From Pseudomonas helvetica (lineage in GTDB: Bacteria > Pseudomonadota > Gammaproteobacteria > Pseudomonadales > Pseudomonadaceae), in contig NZ_CP150917.1 of assembly GCF_039908645.1 (NCBI RefSeq), positions 2,057,501 to 2,121,500 of the forward strand: 64,000 nt of DNA. The letters run 5' to 3'. Positions 1 to 10,614 of this stretch are shown here, one piece after another (position 1 is the stretch's first letter; every line of letters starts with the position of its first letter). The notes below the pieces were generated by a model. That model was not told the origin of the DNA and did not search any database. It worked only from the letters and a program-made list of their open reading frames with translations. The translations under genes and the position numbers were made by a program.

Positions 1-1790
<1,790 letters not shown>

Positions 1791-1946
1791 TAACACCCAA
1801 GCAATTTGCGAACTCGAAAGAGGCCAGATTGCGGTGTGTGAAGACGAAACGAACCGAAAGTTCGAGCTGCTCACAAACACCGAGATCTATCACATACCCA
1901 ATTTGCTGAAGCGAGACCAACAGGTCACGACTCAGTACCTGAATTT

Positions 1947-2062
1947 CTTGACGACCATAGAGCATTGGAACCACCTGATCCCATCCCGAACTCAGCAGTG
2001 AAACGATGCATCGCCGATGGTAGTGTGGGGTTTCCCCATGTGAGAGTAGGTCATCGTCAAGA
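1947..2062 (+). rRNA. rrf: 5S ribosomal RNA
   Basis: This 116-nt stretch begins cttgacgaccatagagc and ends gtaggtcatcgtcaag; the two ends pair to form the terminal stem. The internal ccgaactcagcagtgaaacg and cgatggtagtgtggggt blocks are standard for Pseudomonas 5S. It follows the 23S gene after a spacer of about 155 nt with no tRNA and closes the rRNA operon. Confidence 0.97.
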
Positions 2063-2072
2063 TTAAATTCCG

Positions 2073-2106
2073 AAACCCCAATTGCGAAAGCAGTTGGGGT
2101 TTTGTT
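2073..2106 (+). terminator. rRNA operon rho-independent terminator
   Basis: A 12-bp stem (aaccccaattgc / gcagttggggtt, one G-T pair) closes a GAAA tetraloop and runs into ttttgtttt. It lies 10 nt after the 5S gene. Confidence 0.9.
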
Positions 2107-2294
2107 TTGCCTGCGAGAAAGTGCTCATCGGCTGCACCAACGTCCGACCGTCGTTTTGGCCGTCAAGGACAGCCACTTGGGAAATTCCCTCTAAAGTGGT
2201 CGCGCAGTTTTTGGTATGGTGCAGCTCGTTTTTTAATGGACTGATGTCACGCGCAGGGAATGGCGTTTAACCCGGTCAAAGAGTTGCTGTAGAA

Positions 2295-4187
2295 ATGCCC
2301 GAACCGATTCCGATCAAGGACCACGAAAAAGAAACGCGCCTGGTCAACAAACGGCTGTTGGCCTGCGCGCTGTTCGTGGTTGCAATTACCTGCGCGCTGG
2401 TTGTGCGCATGTACGTCCTGCAAGTGGTCGAGTTTGACTATCACTCGACGATCTCTGAAAACAACCGGGTACATGTCCTGCCCATTACCCCGACTCGCGG
2501 CCTGATCTATGACCGCAACGGCGTACTGCTGGCCGATAATCGGCCAAGCTACAACCTGATCATCACCCGCGAACGCGCAACCGATGTGAAAGGCGAGCTG
2601 GACTCGGTAGTCAATCTGTTGCACTTGCCTGCTGAAGACCGCGCACTGTTTGATAAGGCAATGAAGCAGGCGCGCCATCCCTTTGTTCCGGTCACCTTGT
2701 TTTACGAACTGACCGAAGAGCAGATTGCGACACTGGCGGTGAACGAGTTCCGCCTCCCAGGAATCGACGTTGAACCGCAGTTCGTGCGCAACTACCCGCT
2801 GGGTGCGCATTTCGCCCACTCGATCGGTTATGTCGGGCGTATCAACGAGAAAGAATCCAAGGCACTGGATACCGTCGAGTACCGCGGTACCCAGTCGATC
2901 GGCAAGACCGGTATCGAAAAATTCTACGAGTCCGAGCTGCATGGCCATGTCGGCTATGAAGAGGTCGAAACCAATGCCCAGGGCCGGGTGCTGCGAGTGC
3001 TCAAGCACACTGATCCGATCCCTGGAAAAAACATCGTGCTCAGCCTCGATGTAAAGCTTCAGGAAGCGGCAGAAGACGCGCTGGGCGACCGCCGTGGTTC
3101 AGTGGTTGCTCTCGATCCGGCCACTGGTGAAGTGCTGGCAATGGTCAGCAAACCGAGCTTTGACCCGAACCTGTTCGTCACCGGCATCAGCTTCAAGGAA
3201 TACGCGGCGCTGCATGACTCCATTGACCGCCCACTGTTTAACCGGGTCTTGCGTGGGTTGTATGCGCCAGGCTCGACGATCAAGCCGGAAGTGGCGATTG
3301 CCGGGCTCGACACCGGCGTGGTGACGGCGTCCACCAGGGTCTTTGATCCGGGTTACTACCAACTGCCGGACTTCGACCATAAATACCGTAACTGGAATCA
3401 CAGCGGCGACGGCTGGGTCGACATGGACGCAGCGATCATGCGTTCCAACGACACCTATTTTTACGACCTGGCACACAAACTCGGCATTGATCGCCTGCAC
3501 GATTACATGGCGATGTTCGGCCTTGGCGAAAAAGTCTCGCTGGACATGTTCGAAGAGTCCCCCGGGCTGATGCCGTCCCAGGCATGGAAGCGCGCTACTC
3601 GCCGTCAGCCGTGGTTCCCCGGTGAAACGGTGATCCTTGGGATTGGCCAGGGTTATATGCAGGTGACACCGCTACAACTGGCTCAGGCGACTGCGCTGAT
3701 CGCCAACAAAGGGGTGTGGAACCGACCGCATCTGGCCAAGACGATCGATGGCGTGGCACCGGTGGATGAGCATCCGATGCCGAACATCCTGCTGAAAAAT
3801 CCACACGACTGGGAGCAGGTCAACCACGGCATGCAGATGGTTATGCACGATCCGCGCGGTATCGCCCGTGCGGCGGCCGTGGGGGCGCAATACCGGATTG
3901 CAGGCAAGAGCGGCACTGCACAAGTGGTGGCAATCAAACAGGGCGAGCGTTACGACCGTTTGAAGACCCGCGAGCGTAACCGCGACAACGCCTTGTTCGT
4001 CGGTTTCGCCCCGGCCGAACATCCGCAGATCGTGATCTCGGTGATGATCGAGAACGGCGAGGCCGGCGGTCGCGTTGCCGGCCCTGTGGTGCGGCAGATC
4101 ATGGATGCGTGGCTGCTGGACAAGGACGGTCACCTGAAGCCGCAATACGCGAGCCCGAGCAAACCACCCAGCGATCCTCACGTTTGA
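2295..4187 (+). CDS. mrdA: Penicillin-binding protein 2 (peptidoglycan transpeptidase)
   Basis: A 630-residue class B PBP that cross-links peptidoglycan for cell elongation at the inner membrane. One membrane anchor lies at about residues 19-42, followed by the pedestal domain and the transpeptidase domain. Active-site motifs are present: S327-T-I-K330 (SxxK), S384-N-D386 (the SxD form of PBP2) and K538-S-G-T541. Length fits the PBP2 family. The usual Pseudomonas mrdA neighbours (rodA, rlmH, rsfS) are absent: this copy sits alone between an rRNA operon and a LysR gene, so it is probably a second paralogue. The start at 2295 has only a weak ribosome site (gagttg). The gene ends 11 nt before the convergent LysR gene. 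Confidence 0.93.
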   Translation: MPEPIPIKDHEKETRLVNKRLLACALFVVAITCALVVRMYVLQVVEFDYHSTISENNRVHVLPITPTRGLIYDRNGVLLADNRPSYNLIITRERATDVKGELDSVVNLLHLPAEDRALFDKAMKQARHPFVPVTLFYELTEEQIATLAVNEFRLPGIDVEPQFVRNYPLGAHFAHSIGYVGRINEKESKALDTVEYRGTQSIGKTGIEKFYESELHGHVGYEEVETNAQGRVLRVLKHTDPIPGKNIVLSLDVKLQEAAEDALGDRRGSVVALDPATGEVLAMVSKPSFDPNLFVTGISFKEYAALHDSIDRPLFNRVLRGLYAPGSTIKPEVAIAGLDTGVVTASTRVFDPGYYQLPDFDHKYRNWNHSGDGWVDMDAAIMRSNDTYFYDLAHKLGIDRLHDYMAMFGLGEKVSLDMFEESPGLMPSQAWKRATRRQPWFPGETVILGIGQGYMQVTPLQLAQATALIANKGVWNRPHLAKTIDGVAPVDEHPMPNILLKNPHDWEQVNHGMQMVMHDPRGIARAAAVGAQYRIAGKSGTAQVVAIKQGERYDRLKTRERNRDNALFVGFAPAEHPQIVISVMIENGEAGGRVAGPVVRQIMDAWLLDKDGHLKPQYASPSKPPSDPHV

Positions 4188-4194
4188 CGCGCTG

Positions 4195-4242
4195 AAAGCT
4201 ACAGCACCTGCTCATGCCTGTTGAGCAGGTGCTGGAAGCTTT
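4195..4242. terminator. Long hairpin between convergent mrdA and lysR genes
   Basis: Perfect 13-bp arms CAGCACCTGCTCA (4202-4214) and TGAGCAGGTGCTG (4222-4234) surround a 7-nt loop. After a small internal mismatch the stem extends by AAAGCT/AGCTTT. Most of it lies inside the last codons of the minus-strand LysR gene. It has no clear T-tract, so it is either an intrinsic terminator of atypical form or a 3' RNA-stabilising hairpin for mrdA. Confidence 0.6.
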
Positions 4243-5155
4243 CCAGGAACACTGTTTCGGCCTGAGTCATTTTCTGCTCGCGATTCCAGAGCAACCGAAT
4301 ATCCAGATCCACCACACCCTCCTCAGGCGGCAAACGCCATAGCAACCCCTGCTCGACATCTCGCAGCACCAGGTGAACGGGTAAACAGCCGATCCCAAAC
4401 CCTGCGCAGATCAGCCGGTGAATCTCTTCGAAGCTGGTCGATGATGCGACGATCTTGCCGGTAAAGCCTTGCTGGTCGCGAAACAGCGTCAGCGGCGAAA
4501 GGTTGCCGCCCAACTGGTCGCTGGTGAAGCTGACGAAGTGCTCGGCGGCAAGTTGTTCCAGCCTCAGATTTGTCTGCCCGAACAAACGGTGGCGTTGGCC
4601 GCAGAAGTACCCATATCGCTCGCGAAACAGCACCCGTTGCTCCAGCCGCGGTTGCGGCAGTCGGGATAAACCGATGCCGACCGTCGCAGTCTTTTGCAGC
4701 AGGGCACTGATGATGTTCGAACTGCCCATCACCTCGACTTCCAGTTCGACATTCGGATGGCTCTTATGGAAGTCCGCGAGGAACTCATCGTAGTGCGGGG
4801 ACTGGATACCGCTGATGGTCAGGATCCGCACCTTGCCCACCACGTCATCGTGAGGACTCTCGATCACCGGCCCCAGGCGCGAAATATCACCATAGACATC
4901 GGCCGCGATACGCAGCACTTCTTCACCGGTTTCGGTGAGGTCGAAACGCCGGCCGCTACGGACAATCAGCACGCAGTCGAGTTGCTCTTCAAGACGCTTG
5001 AGCGCCTGGCTCACCGCCGATTGTGTGATGTGCAGGCGTGCAGCAGCGCGGCTCATGCTGCCTTCCTGGGCGATCACCAGATAGGTGCGCAACAGGTTCC
5101 AGTCGAGCCGGTCATTGAGAAAGCGTCGGCTGGATTGGGGGAGGGGTGAGGGCAT
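4199..5155 (-). CDS. LysR-family transcriptional regulator
   Basis: A 318-residue LysR-type regulator. The winged helix-turn-helix lies at about residues 18-76 (SMSRAAARLHITQSAVSQAL), followed by the periplasmic-binding-like effector domain. It is divergent from the class II aldolase gene at 5330 and separated from it by about 170 bp that carry a perfect 19-bp palindrome 11 nt before this start, so it very likely controls itself and the aldolase. The effector is unknown. Confidence 0.9.
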   Translation of the reverse strand: MPSPLPQSSRRFLNDRLDWNLLRTYLVIAQEGSMSRAAARLHITQSAVSQALKRLEEQLDCVLIVRSGRRFDLTETGEEVLRIAADVYGDISRLGPVIESPHDDVVGKVRILTISGIQSPHYDEFLADFHKSHPNVELEVEVMGSSNIISALLQKTATVGIGLSRLPQPRLEQRVLFRERYGYFCGQRHRLFGQTNLRLEQLAAEHFVSFTSDQLGGNLSPLTLFRDQQGFTGKIVASSTSFEEIHRLICAGFGIGCLPVHLVLRDVEQGLLWRLPPEEGVVDLDIRLLWNREQKMTQAETVFLESFQHLLNRHEQVL

Positions 5156-5166
5156 AAGGAATCCTG

Positions 5167-5185
5167 CTATTAGCCAGGCTAATAG
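5167..5185. promoter_or_regulatory. Perfect palindrome, likely LysR operator
   Basis: CTATTAGCC-A-GGCTAATAG is an exact 9-1-9 inverted repeat in the lysR/aldolase divergent intergenic region, immediately upstream of the regulator's start codon. It has the AT-ended, dyad form expected of a LysR recognition site (TTA-N-TAA outer bases). Confidence 0.7.
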
Positions 5186-5329
5186 TTAGGTTAAGAATTT
5201 GAAAATTGACTAATCCTAGCCCGGCCGCGATAAAGCTCACAAGCACACCGTGCTGTTGATACCCGGCGTCTGCGCTTTGCCCGTCCAAGGGCAACCCGCT
5301 CGCCATCACACACAAAAAGAGGTGATTTG

Positions 5330-6085
5330 GTGGATAAGCCCGAGCACATGAACACCATTGAATGGCAGGCCCGCTGCGAGTTGGCGGCCCTGTATCGGTT
5401 GGTTGCGCACTTTCGCATGACCGACCTGATCGACACCCACATCACATTACGGATTCCAGGACCCGAACATCACTTCCTGATCAATCGCTACGGGGTGATC
5501 TTTGATCGCATGCGCGCCTCGGATCTGGTGCGCATCGACCAACAGGGCCGAATTGTCGATCCGGCGTATGCGGATCATCGGGTCAACACGGCGGGCTTCG
5601 TGATCCATTCGGCGATCCACATGGCGCGTTCCGATCTGAACTGCGTGATCCACACCCACACGGCGGCGGGCATGGCGGTGGCTGCGCAGAAGCGGGGCCT
5701 GCTACCGATCACTCAACACGCACTGAAGTTCTACGGCAAGCTGGCTTATCACACCTATGAAGGTATCGCTTTGTCGCTGGACGAGCGCGAGCGGTTGATT
5801 GCCGACCTGGGACCGCACAAGGCGATGATCCTGCGCAATCACGGACTGTTGGTGGGTGGCGCCAGTGTGGCTCACGCGTTTCAGGAAATTTACTTTCTGG
5901 AGCGTGCCTGCCAGGCGCAGGTACAGGCGTTGGCGGGCGGGTGTGAACTGAATTTTCCGTCGCCGGAGGTCTGTGTCCACACGGCTGAACAGTTCGAACA
6001 GGACGATGCCGAAAACATTATCGAGCTGGCCTGGTCGGCGGCATTGACCCTGATCGAATCGCAACGCGAGTCATATTGCTCATGA
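5330..6085 (+). CDS. Class II aldolase/adducin-family protein
   Basis: About 251 residues of the class II aldolase fold, a zinc enzyme family that cleaves or epimerises sugar phosphates or decarboxylates related acids. The zinc ligands are visible as the HTH of CVIHTHTAAG and the histidine of LRNHGLLVGG. The substrate cannot be read from sequence. The gene has no ATG close to a ribosome site: aaagagg at 5316-5322 best serves GTG at 5330; TTG at 5327 and ATG at 5348 are alternatives. It is divergent from and probably regulated by the adjacent LysR protein. Confidence 0.85.
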   Translation: MDKPEHMNTIEWQARCELAALYRLVAHFRMTDLIDTHITLRIPGPEHHFLINRYGVIFDRMRASDLVRIDQQGRIVDPAYADHRVNTAGFVIHSAIHMARSDLNCVIHTHTAAGMAVAAQKRGLLPITQHALKFYGKLAYHTYEGIALSLDERERLIADLGPHKAMILRNHGLLVGGASVAHAFQEIYFLERACQAQVQALAGGCELNFPSPEVCVHTAEQFEQDDAENIIELAWSAALTLIESQRESYCS

Positions 6086-6324
6086 ACACCGAGTCAGGCG
6101 CTCTACGGCACTTGCCAGTCTCTTGACGTTAACGTAAAGATAAGCGCTGGCGCCGAATTCCCATGGCGCAGGTTTTGCGTGAGGGAAGGGCTGTCCGAGG
6201 TCTCGGGCAAACTTCCCTTTACTGCCATCTGAACCGGGTAGATATTTCCCCATGACGTGCGTGCTTCGTCGCATGTCGGGAAGTGAACCGGCCAGAGACT
6301 GGGCGGACCAATCCGGAGCGCTTG
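6086..6324. other. Intergenic leader of the sigma-54 activator operon
   Basis: About 240 bp without a convincing gene. It should hold the promoter of the activator-qhp operon. I looked for a -24/-12 element (TGGCAC-N5-TTGC) and saw no good match. Confidence 0.5.
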
Positions 6325-8229
6325 ATGACTCTTATAAAAACAATAACGCCACAACCGCAACATGAAGCCCGGCTGGCCCGGGAGAAACTTCACCTTGAAG
6401 GCGAAGTCCCGAACGGGGTGTTGCGCGCTGAAATCGATGCCTCATGGCGGCGCAGCTTAAGCCATGGCGTGCACTTCAATGGCAAGCATGAGTTGGCGCT
6501 GGAATCGAGCGCGAGTCTTGAGGTGTTGCTGGCGAGCAATCGCTTGCTGATCGACGCCGCGATGCCGGCCATCGATTACCTGGCCGAGCGTCAGGGCAAG
6601 GAAGGGCTGATCATCCTCGCCAATTCCGAGGCGACCATTCTCGCGGTCGAAGGCCGCGCCGACCGCCTCAAGGGCAGCGGCCTGCAAGACATCACCCTGG
6701 GCGCCTGCTGGAGCGAAGCTGCTCGTGGCACCAACGCCCTCGGCACTGCGCTGGTGGAAGCCCGGCCGACGCTGATCGACTGCGGCGAACATTACCTCGA
6801 TCGTCTCAGCGATTTCTCCTGCAGTTCGGTGCCGATTCACTGCCCTCAAGGCGACATCCTGGGCGTACTCGATCTGACCCGCGAAGGCCCGTTGGGCCGG
6901 GCGCATGACAGCACCGCGTTGTTGGCGATGGCAGTCAGTCAGATTGAAAGCCGGGTGTTCAACGCCAGCTTCCCCGAACAGATCGTGCTGGCCTTTCATA
7001 GCCGTCGACAGTACCTCGAATCGCCCTGGCAAGGGCTGTTGGCGGTGAGCCTCGGCGGGCAGATTCTGGCGGTCAGCGCCCAGGCCTGTCAGTTGCTCAA
7101 TGCCGAGCGTTCAGCCTTGGTTGGTCACCGCTGCGAAGAGTTTCTCGGGGTAGATGGCCTGCAACTGCTGGCGCGTCTGCAACAAGGCGGGATCGGCAGT
7201 CTGCAAACCGCCAAAGGCGAATTTTTCTACAAAACCCTGCGTGCGCCGCAGCGTTCGATCAATGTCACCAGCACTCCACGCAGTGTCGTCAAAAATCCAA
7301 AACCTCAACCCAATCTCGAATCCCTGGCCGGCAGCAATGCGCGGTATGCGCGTGCGTTGCGGATGGCCCGGCAAGGCCTGGCCAATGAGTTGCCGGTGTT
7401 GCTGCTGGGGGAAACCGGCACCGGCAAGGAAGTCATCGCCCGGGCATTGCACATGGCCGGCAGCCGTTGCGACAAACCCTTCGTTGCGGTCAATTGTGCG
7501 GCGATTCCCGAAGGCCTGATCGAGTCGGAACTGTTCGGCTACCGCGAAGGCGCGTTCACCGGCTCGCGGCGCGGCGGGATGATCGGCCGTTTGCAACAGG
7601 CCCATGGCGGCACGCTGTTCCTCGATGAAGTCGGCGACATGCCGCTGGCACTGCAAGCACGCCTGTTGCGGGTGTTGCAGGATCGCAAGGTCGCACCGCT
7701 GGGCGCCGGTGAAGAGCAAGACATTGACGTGGCGCTGATCTGCGCGACTCACCGCGACCTCAAGCGTCTGGTCGAGGAAAAACACTTTCGTGAAGACCTG
7801 TTCTACCGGGTCAATGGCATCAGCGTGATGCTGCCGGCGCTGCGTGAGCGCGATGATTTCAGTGAGTTGGTGAACCGTCTGCTCGGCAAACTCGATGCCC
7901 CGATGGTCAAGCTCAAGGACGACCTGAGCAGCCTGCTCGCCGGTTACCACTGGCCAGGCAACATCCGTCAGCTGGAAATGGTGCTGCGTACCGCGCTGGC
8001 GATGCGCGAACCCGGTGAAAGCGTGCTGAGCCTGGAGCATTTGCCCGACAGCATGCTCGACGAGTTGAATGCCTGCGAGCGTTCGACCTGCGGCAGTATC
8101 CGCGAGAACGAACTGGAGCTGATCCGCCAGTCCCTCGACAATCATCACGGCAACGTTTCGGCGACGGCCGATGCGCTGGGCATCAGTCGAGCGACGCTGT
8201 ATCGCAAGCTCAAACAGTTGCGCAGCTGA
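6325..8229 (+). CDS. AcoR-type sigma-54-dependent transcriptional activator
   Basis: A 634-residue bacterial enhancer-binding protein. It has an N-terminal GAF-like sensor (about residues 60-200), a second sensor-like segment, then the AAA+ domain with Walker A G362-ETGTGK368 and the sigma-54-contacting loop G409-AFTG413, and a Fis-type helix-turn-helix at the C-terminus ([18 protein letters not shown]). There is no phosphoreceiver domain, so it probably binds a small molecule. ATG at 6325 follows ggag at 6314-6317; the GTG at 6283 is less likely. Its stop codon overlaps the start of qhpF (TGATG), so it is the first gene of the operon and may activate amine dehydrogenase genes located elsewhere. 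Confidence 0.9.
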   Translation: MTLIKTITPQPQHEARLAREKLHLEGEVPNGVLRAEIDASWRRSLSHGVHFNGKHELALESSASLEVLLASNRLLIDAAMPAIDYLAERQGKEGLIILANSEATILAVEGRADRLKGSGLQDITLGACWSEAARGTNALGTALVEARPTLIDCGEHYLDRLSDFSCSSVPIHCPQGDILGVLDLTREGPLGRAHDSTALLAMAVSQIESRVFNASFPEQIVLAFHSRRQYLESPWQGLLAVSLGGQILAVSAQACQLLNAERSALVGHRCEEFLGVDGLQLLARLQQGGIGSLQTAKGEFFYKTLRAPQRSINVTSTPRSVVKNPKPQPNLESLAGSNARYARALRMARQGLANELPVLLLGETGTGKEVIARALHMAGSRCDKPFVAVNCAAIPEGLIESELFGYREGAFTGSRRGGMIGRLQQAHGGTLFLDEVGDMPLALQARLLRVLQDRKVAPLGAGEEQDIDVALICATHRDLKRLVEEKHFREDLFYRVNGISVMLPALRERDDFSELVNRLLGKLDAPMVKLKDDLSSLLAGYHWPGNIRQLEMVLRTALAMREPGESVLSLEHLPDSMLDELNACERSTCGSIRENELELIRQSLDNHHGNVSATADALGISRATLYRKLKQLRS

Positions 8230-9947
8230 TGCGGCGCTTGATCGTCAGGCTGGTCGACAGTCACAACCCCCAGGCACTGGACGCCGCCTTACAGTGGCTG
8301 TACGGCTTCGTGCGCCCGCATCGGCTGGCGATTGCCGGGCTGCTCGGGTTGTCGGTGTGCGCCTCGTTGCTGGTGCTGGTGCAGCCCTGGCTGACTAAAT
8401 TGCTGATTGACGATGGGCTATTGGCGCATAACTTTTCCATGCTGGTGCTGATCGCCGGTTTGATGATCGTCGCCGGATTGCTTGGCACCGCGTTGTCGGG
8501 GATCAATCGCTACCTGCACACACGATTGTCAGGGCGCATTCTGTTTGCCCTGCGCGACGACCTCTATCGGCATTTGCAGACCTTGTCGCCAAGCTTCTAC
8601 GGGCAACGGCGGATCGGCGACCTGATGTCGCGTCTCGACGGTGATGTCGCGGAGATCCAGCGCTTTGCCGTCGACTCGCTGTTCTCGGCGGTTTCCAGCG
8701 TCATCGGTCTGGTCTGCGCGGTGGCGATGTTGCTGACCCTGTCGTGGAAACTCTCGCTGCTGGCGTTGGTGCTGATCCCGCTGGATGTGCTCTGGCTGCG
8801 CTGGATGCGGCGCAAGGTCGAGCGTGATGTGCGGCAGTTGCGTGAGCGTTCGGCGGACATGTCCTCGTTCATGGTCGAAACCTTGCCAGTGATGAAATTC
8901 ATTCAGTCGGCTGGCCAGCAACAGCGCGAAGCACGGCGCCTCGAAACATTGGGGCAGGGCTACATGAGCCAGTTACTGCGCCTGCAAGTCACCGAGTTTT
9001 TCACCCAGGCGGTGCCCGGCACACTGACTTCGTTGTCGCGGGCCTGTGCGTTTTTGATTGGCGGTTACTGGGTGGTGCAGGGTACGTGGCAGCTCGGCGC
9101 GTTGATCGCGTTTTCGACGTATCTGGGGATGGCGGTCGGGCCGGTGCAGAGCTTGCTCGGGTTGTACGTGGCGATTCAACGGATGACCGTCAGCCTCGGT
9201 CGGGTGATGGAGCTGCGGGGTGAACAGCCGAGCGTCGTCACACCGGTCGCACCGCAGCCAATGCCGAGCTCTGGCGAACTGTGTTTTGAGGCGGTGCACT
9301 TCAGCCATCCCGGGCGGCCGACGACCTTACGCGGGATCGACGCGCGGATTCCCTACGGTTTGAAAGTTGCCCTGAGCGGCGGCTCCGGGGTTGGCAAGTC
9401 GACGCTGATCGACCTGCTACAGCGGCATCACGACCCGCAGTCTGGTCGGGTGCTGCTGGACGGGATCGACCTGCGCGAGCTTGCATTGTTCGAGTTGCGT
9501 CGGCGGATCGCTGTGGTCAGCCAGGACATCGTGCTGTTTCGCGGCAGCCTGGCGGATAACCTCGCCTATGCGGTGCCGGACGCCAGTCGTGAGGCGGTGG
9601 CCGAAGTGGCGCGGCTGGCGCAGCTCGACAGCCTGATCGCGTCCCTGCCCGAAGGCCTCGACAGTCCGTTGGGCGAGCGCGGTCAGCAGTTGTCCGGCGG
9701 ACAGAAACAGCGGATTGCCATCGCCCGTGCGCTGTTGCAGGATCCGCTGATTCTGGTGCTCGATGAAGCCACCTCGGCGGTCGATGAGGCCACTGAACGG
9801 GAAGTCATCGAGGCCATCGATCGACTGTTTGCCGGACGTACACGAATCCTGATCAGCCATCGCCCCTCGACCCTGGCCGATGCGGATCTGCGCTTTGAGT
9901 TGTTTGACGGCGTGCTGACGCAAGTTAAGGTGCTGCATGAAGCTTGA
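8229..9947 (+). CDS. qhpF: ABC transporter (membrane-ATPase half-transporter), QhpF-type
   Basis: A 572-residue fused permease-ATPase half transporter. Six membrane segments fill about residues 1-320. The ATPase domain has Walker A GGSGVGKST, signature LSGGQKQR, Walker B LILVLDEATSAVDE and the switch histidine SHR. Followed with overlaps by a subtilisin-like protease and a FAD monooxygenase, it matches QhpF of the quinohemoprotein amine dehydrogenase (QHNDH) maturation set, thought to export the modified small gamma subunit to the periplasm. The assignment rests on gene order; on its own the protein would only be called a multidrug-type ABC exporter. Confidence 0.8.
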   Translation: MRRLIVRLVDSHNPQALDAALQWLYGFVRPHRLAIAGLLGLSVCASLLVLVQPWLTKLLIDDGLLAHNFSMLVLIAGLMIVAGLLGTALSGINRYLHTRLSGRILFALRDDLYRHLQTLSPSFYGQRRIGDLMSRLDGDVAEIQRFAVDSLFSAVSSVIGLVCAVAMLLTLSWKLSLLALVLIPLDVLWLRWMRRKVERDVRQLRERSADMSSFMVETLPVMKFIQSAGQQQREARRLETLGQGYMSQLLRLQVTEFFTQAVPGTLTSLSRACAFLIGGYWVVQGTWQLGALIAFSTYLGMAVGPVQSLLGLYVAIQRMTVSLGRVMELRGEQPSVVTPVAPQPMPSSGELCFEAVHFSHPGRPTTLRGIDARIPYGLKVALSGGSGVGKSTLIDLLQRHHDPQSGRVLLDGIDLRELALFELRRRIAVVSQDIVLFRGSLADNLAYAVPDASREAVAEVARLAQLDSLIASLPEGLDSPLGERGQQLSGGQKQRIAIARALLQDPLILVLDEATSAVDEATEREVIEAIDRLFAGRTRILISHRPSTLADADLRFELFDGVLTQVKVLHEA

Positions 9948-10614
9948 GCTAAGGATTGGCGTGGTCGACAGCGGACATTCCGTGGCACAACGCGGACAAG
10001 TGAGCTCCGGGCGACGGTTTTACCTGGTCGAGGACGGACTCGCCGAAGACGAACTGCGTGACGATCCGCTCGGCCACGGCAGCGCAGTCGTCGAGGCGAT
10101 CAGCCGGCGTGCAGCCTCGGCACGGTTTTGCGTCGCGCAAGTGTTCGACCAGCGTGGGGTCACCAGCGCCTTGCAGATTGCCACGGCGATCGATTGGCTG
10201 GTGACGCAAGACGTGCGAGTGATCAACCTTAGCCTGGGCTTGCGTCAGGACCGCAATCTGTTGCGTGAAGCCTGTTCGGCGGCATTGGCCCGTGGTGTTT
10301 TGCTGTGCGCCTCGAGCCCGGCGCAAGGCGAAGGCGTGTACCCGGCGAGTTACCCACAGGTGTTGCGGGTGACCGGCGATGCCCGTTGCGGCGAGCACGA
10401 ATGGTCGTGGCTCAACAGCCAGCAGGCCGACTTTGCCGCCTGTGTTCAGGGCATGTACCCAGGGCAATCCGGTGCCAGTCTCGGTTGCGCGGCGTTGACC
10501 GGGCATATCGCCAACTTCCTTGCCGGGCACCTCGACGCGAGCAATGCGCAGGTCCTTGAATGGCTACGAGACAACGCCCGTTATCGCGGACCTGAGCGGC
10601 GAGTCTGGCAATGA
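9937..10614 (+). CDS. qhpE: Compact subtilisin-like protease, QhpE-type
   Basis: A 225-residue S8-family protease with no signal peptide, so it acts in the cytoplasm. The catalytic triad is visible as D11 (GVVDSGHS), H47 (PLGHGSAV) and S181 (SGASLGCA). It is shorter than secreted subtilisins, as expected for QhpE, which removes the leader of the QHNDH gamma subunit during cofactor maturation. It overlaps qhpF by 11 nt and qhpG by 4 nt, implying translational coupling. Confidence 0.82.
   Translation: MKLELRIGVVDSGHSVAQRGQVSSGRRFYLVEDGLAEDELRDDPLGHGSAVVEAISRRAASARFCVAQVFDQRGVTSALQIATAIDWLVTQDVRVINLSLGLRQDRNLLREACSAALARGVLLCASSPAQGEGVYPASYPQVLRVTGDARCGEHEWSWLNSQQADFAACVQGMYPGQSGASLGCAALTGHIANFLAGHLDASNAQVLEWLRDNARYRGPERRVWQ

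Noticed and set aside
2247..3008. 253-codon minus-strand ORF
   Set aside because: It is antisense to mrdA, whose motifs are certain; it arises from high GC codon structure.
7111..8148. 345-codon minus-strand ORF
   Set aside because: Antisense to the sigma-54 activator AAA+ domain; no ribosome site or motif.
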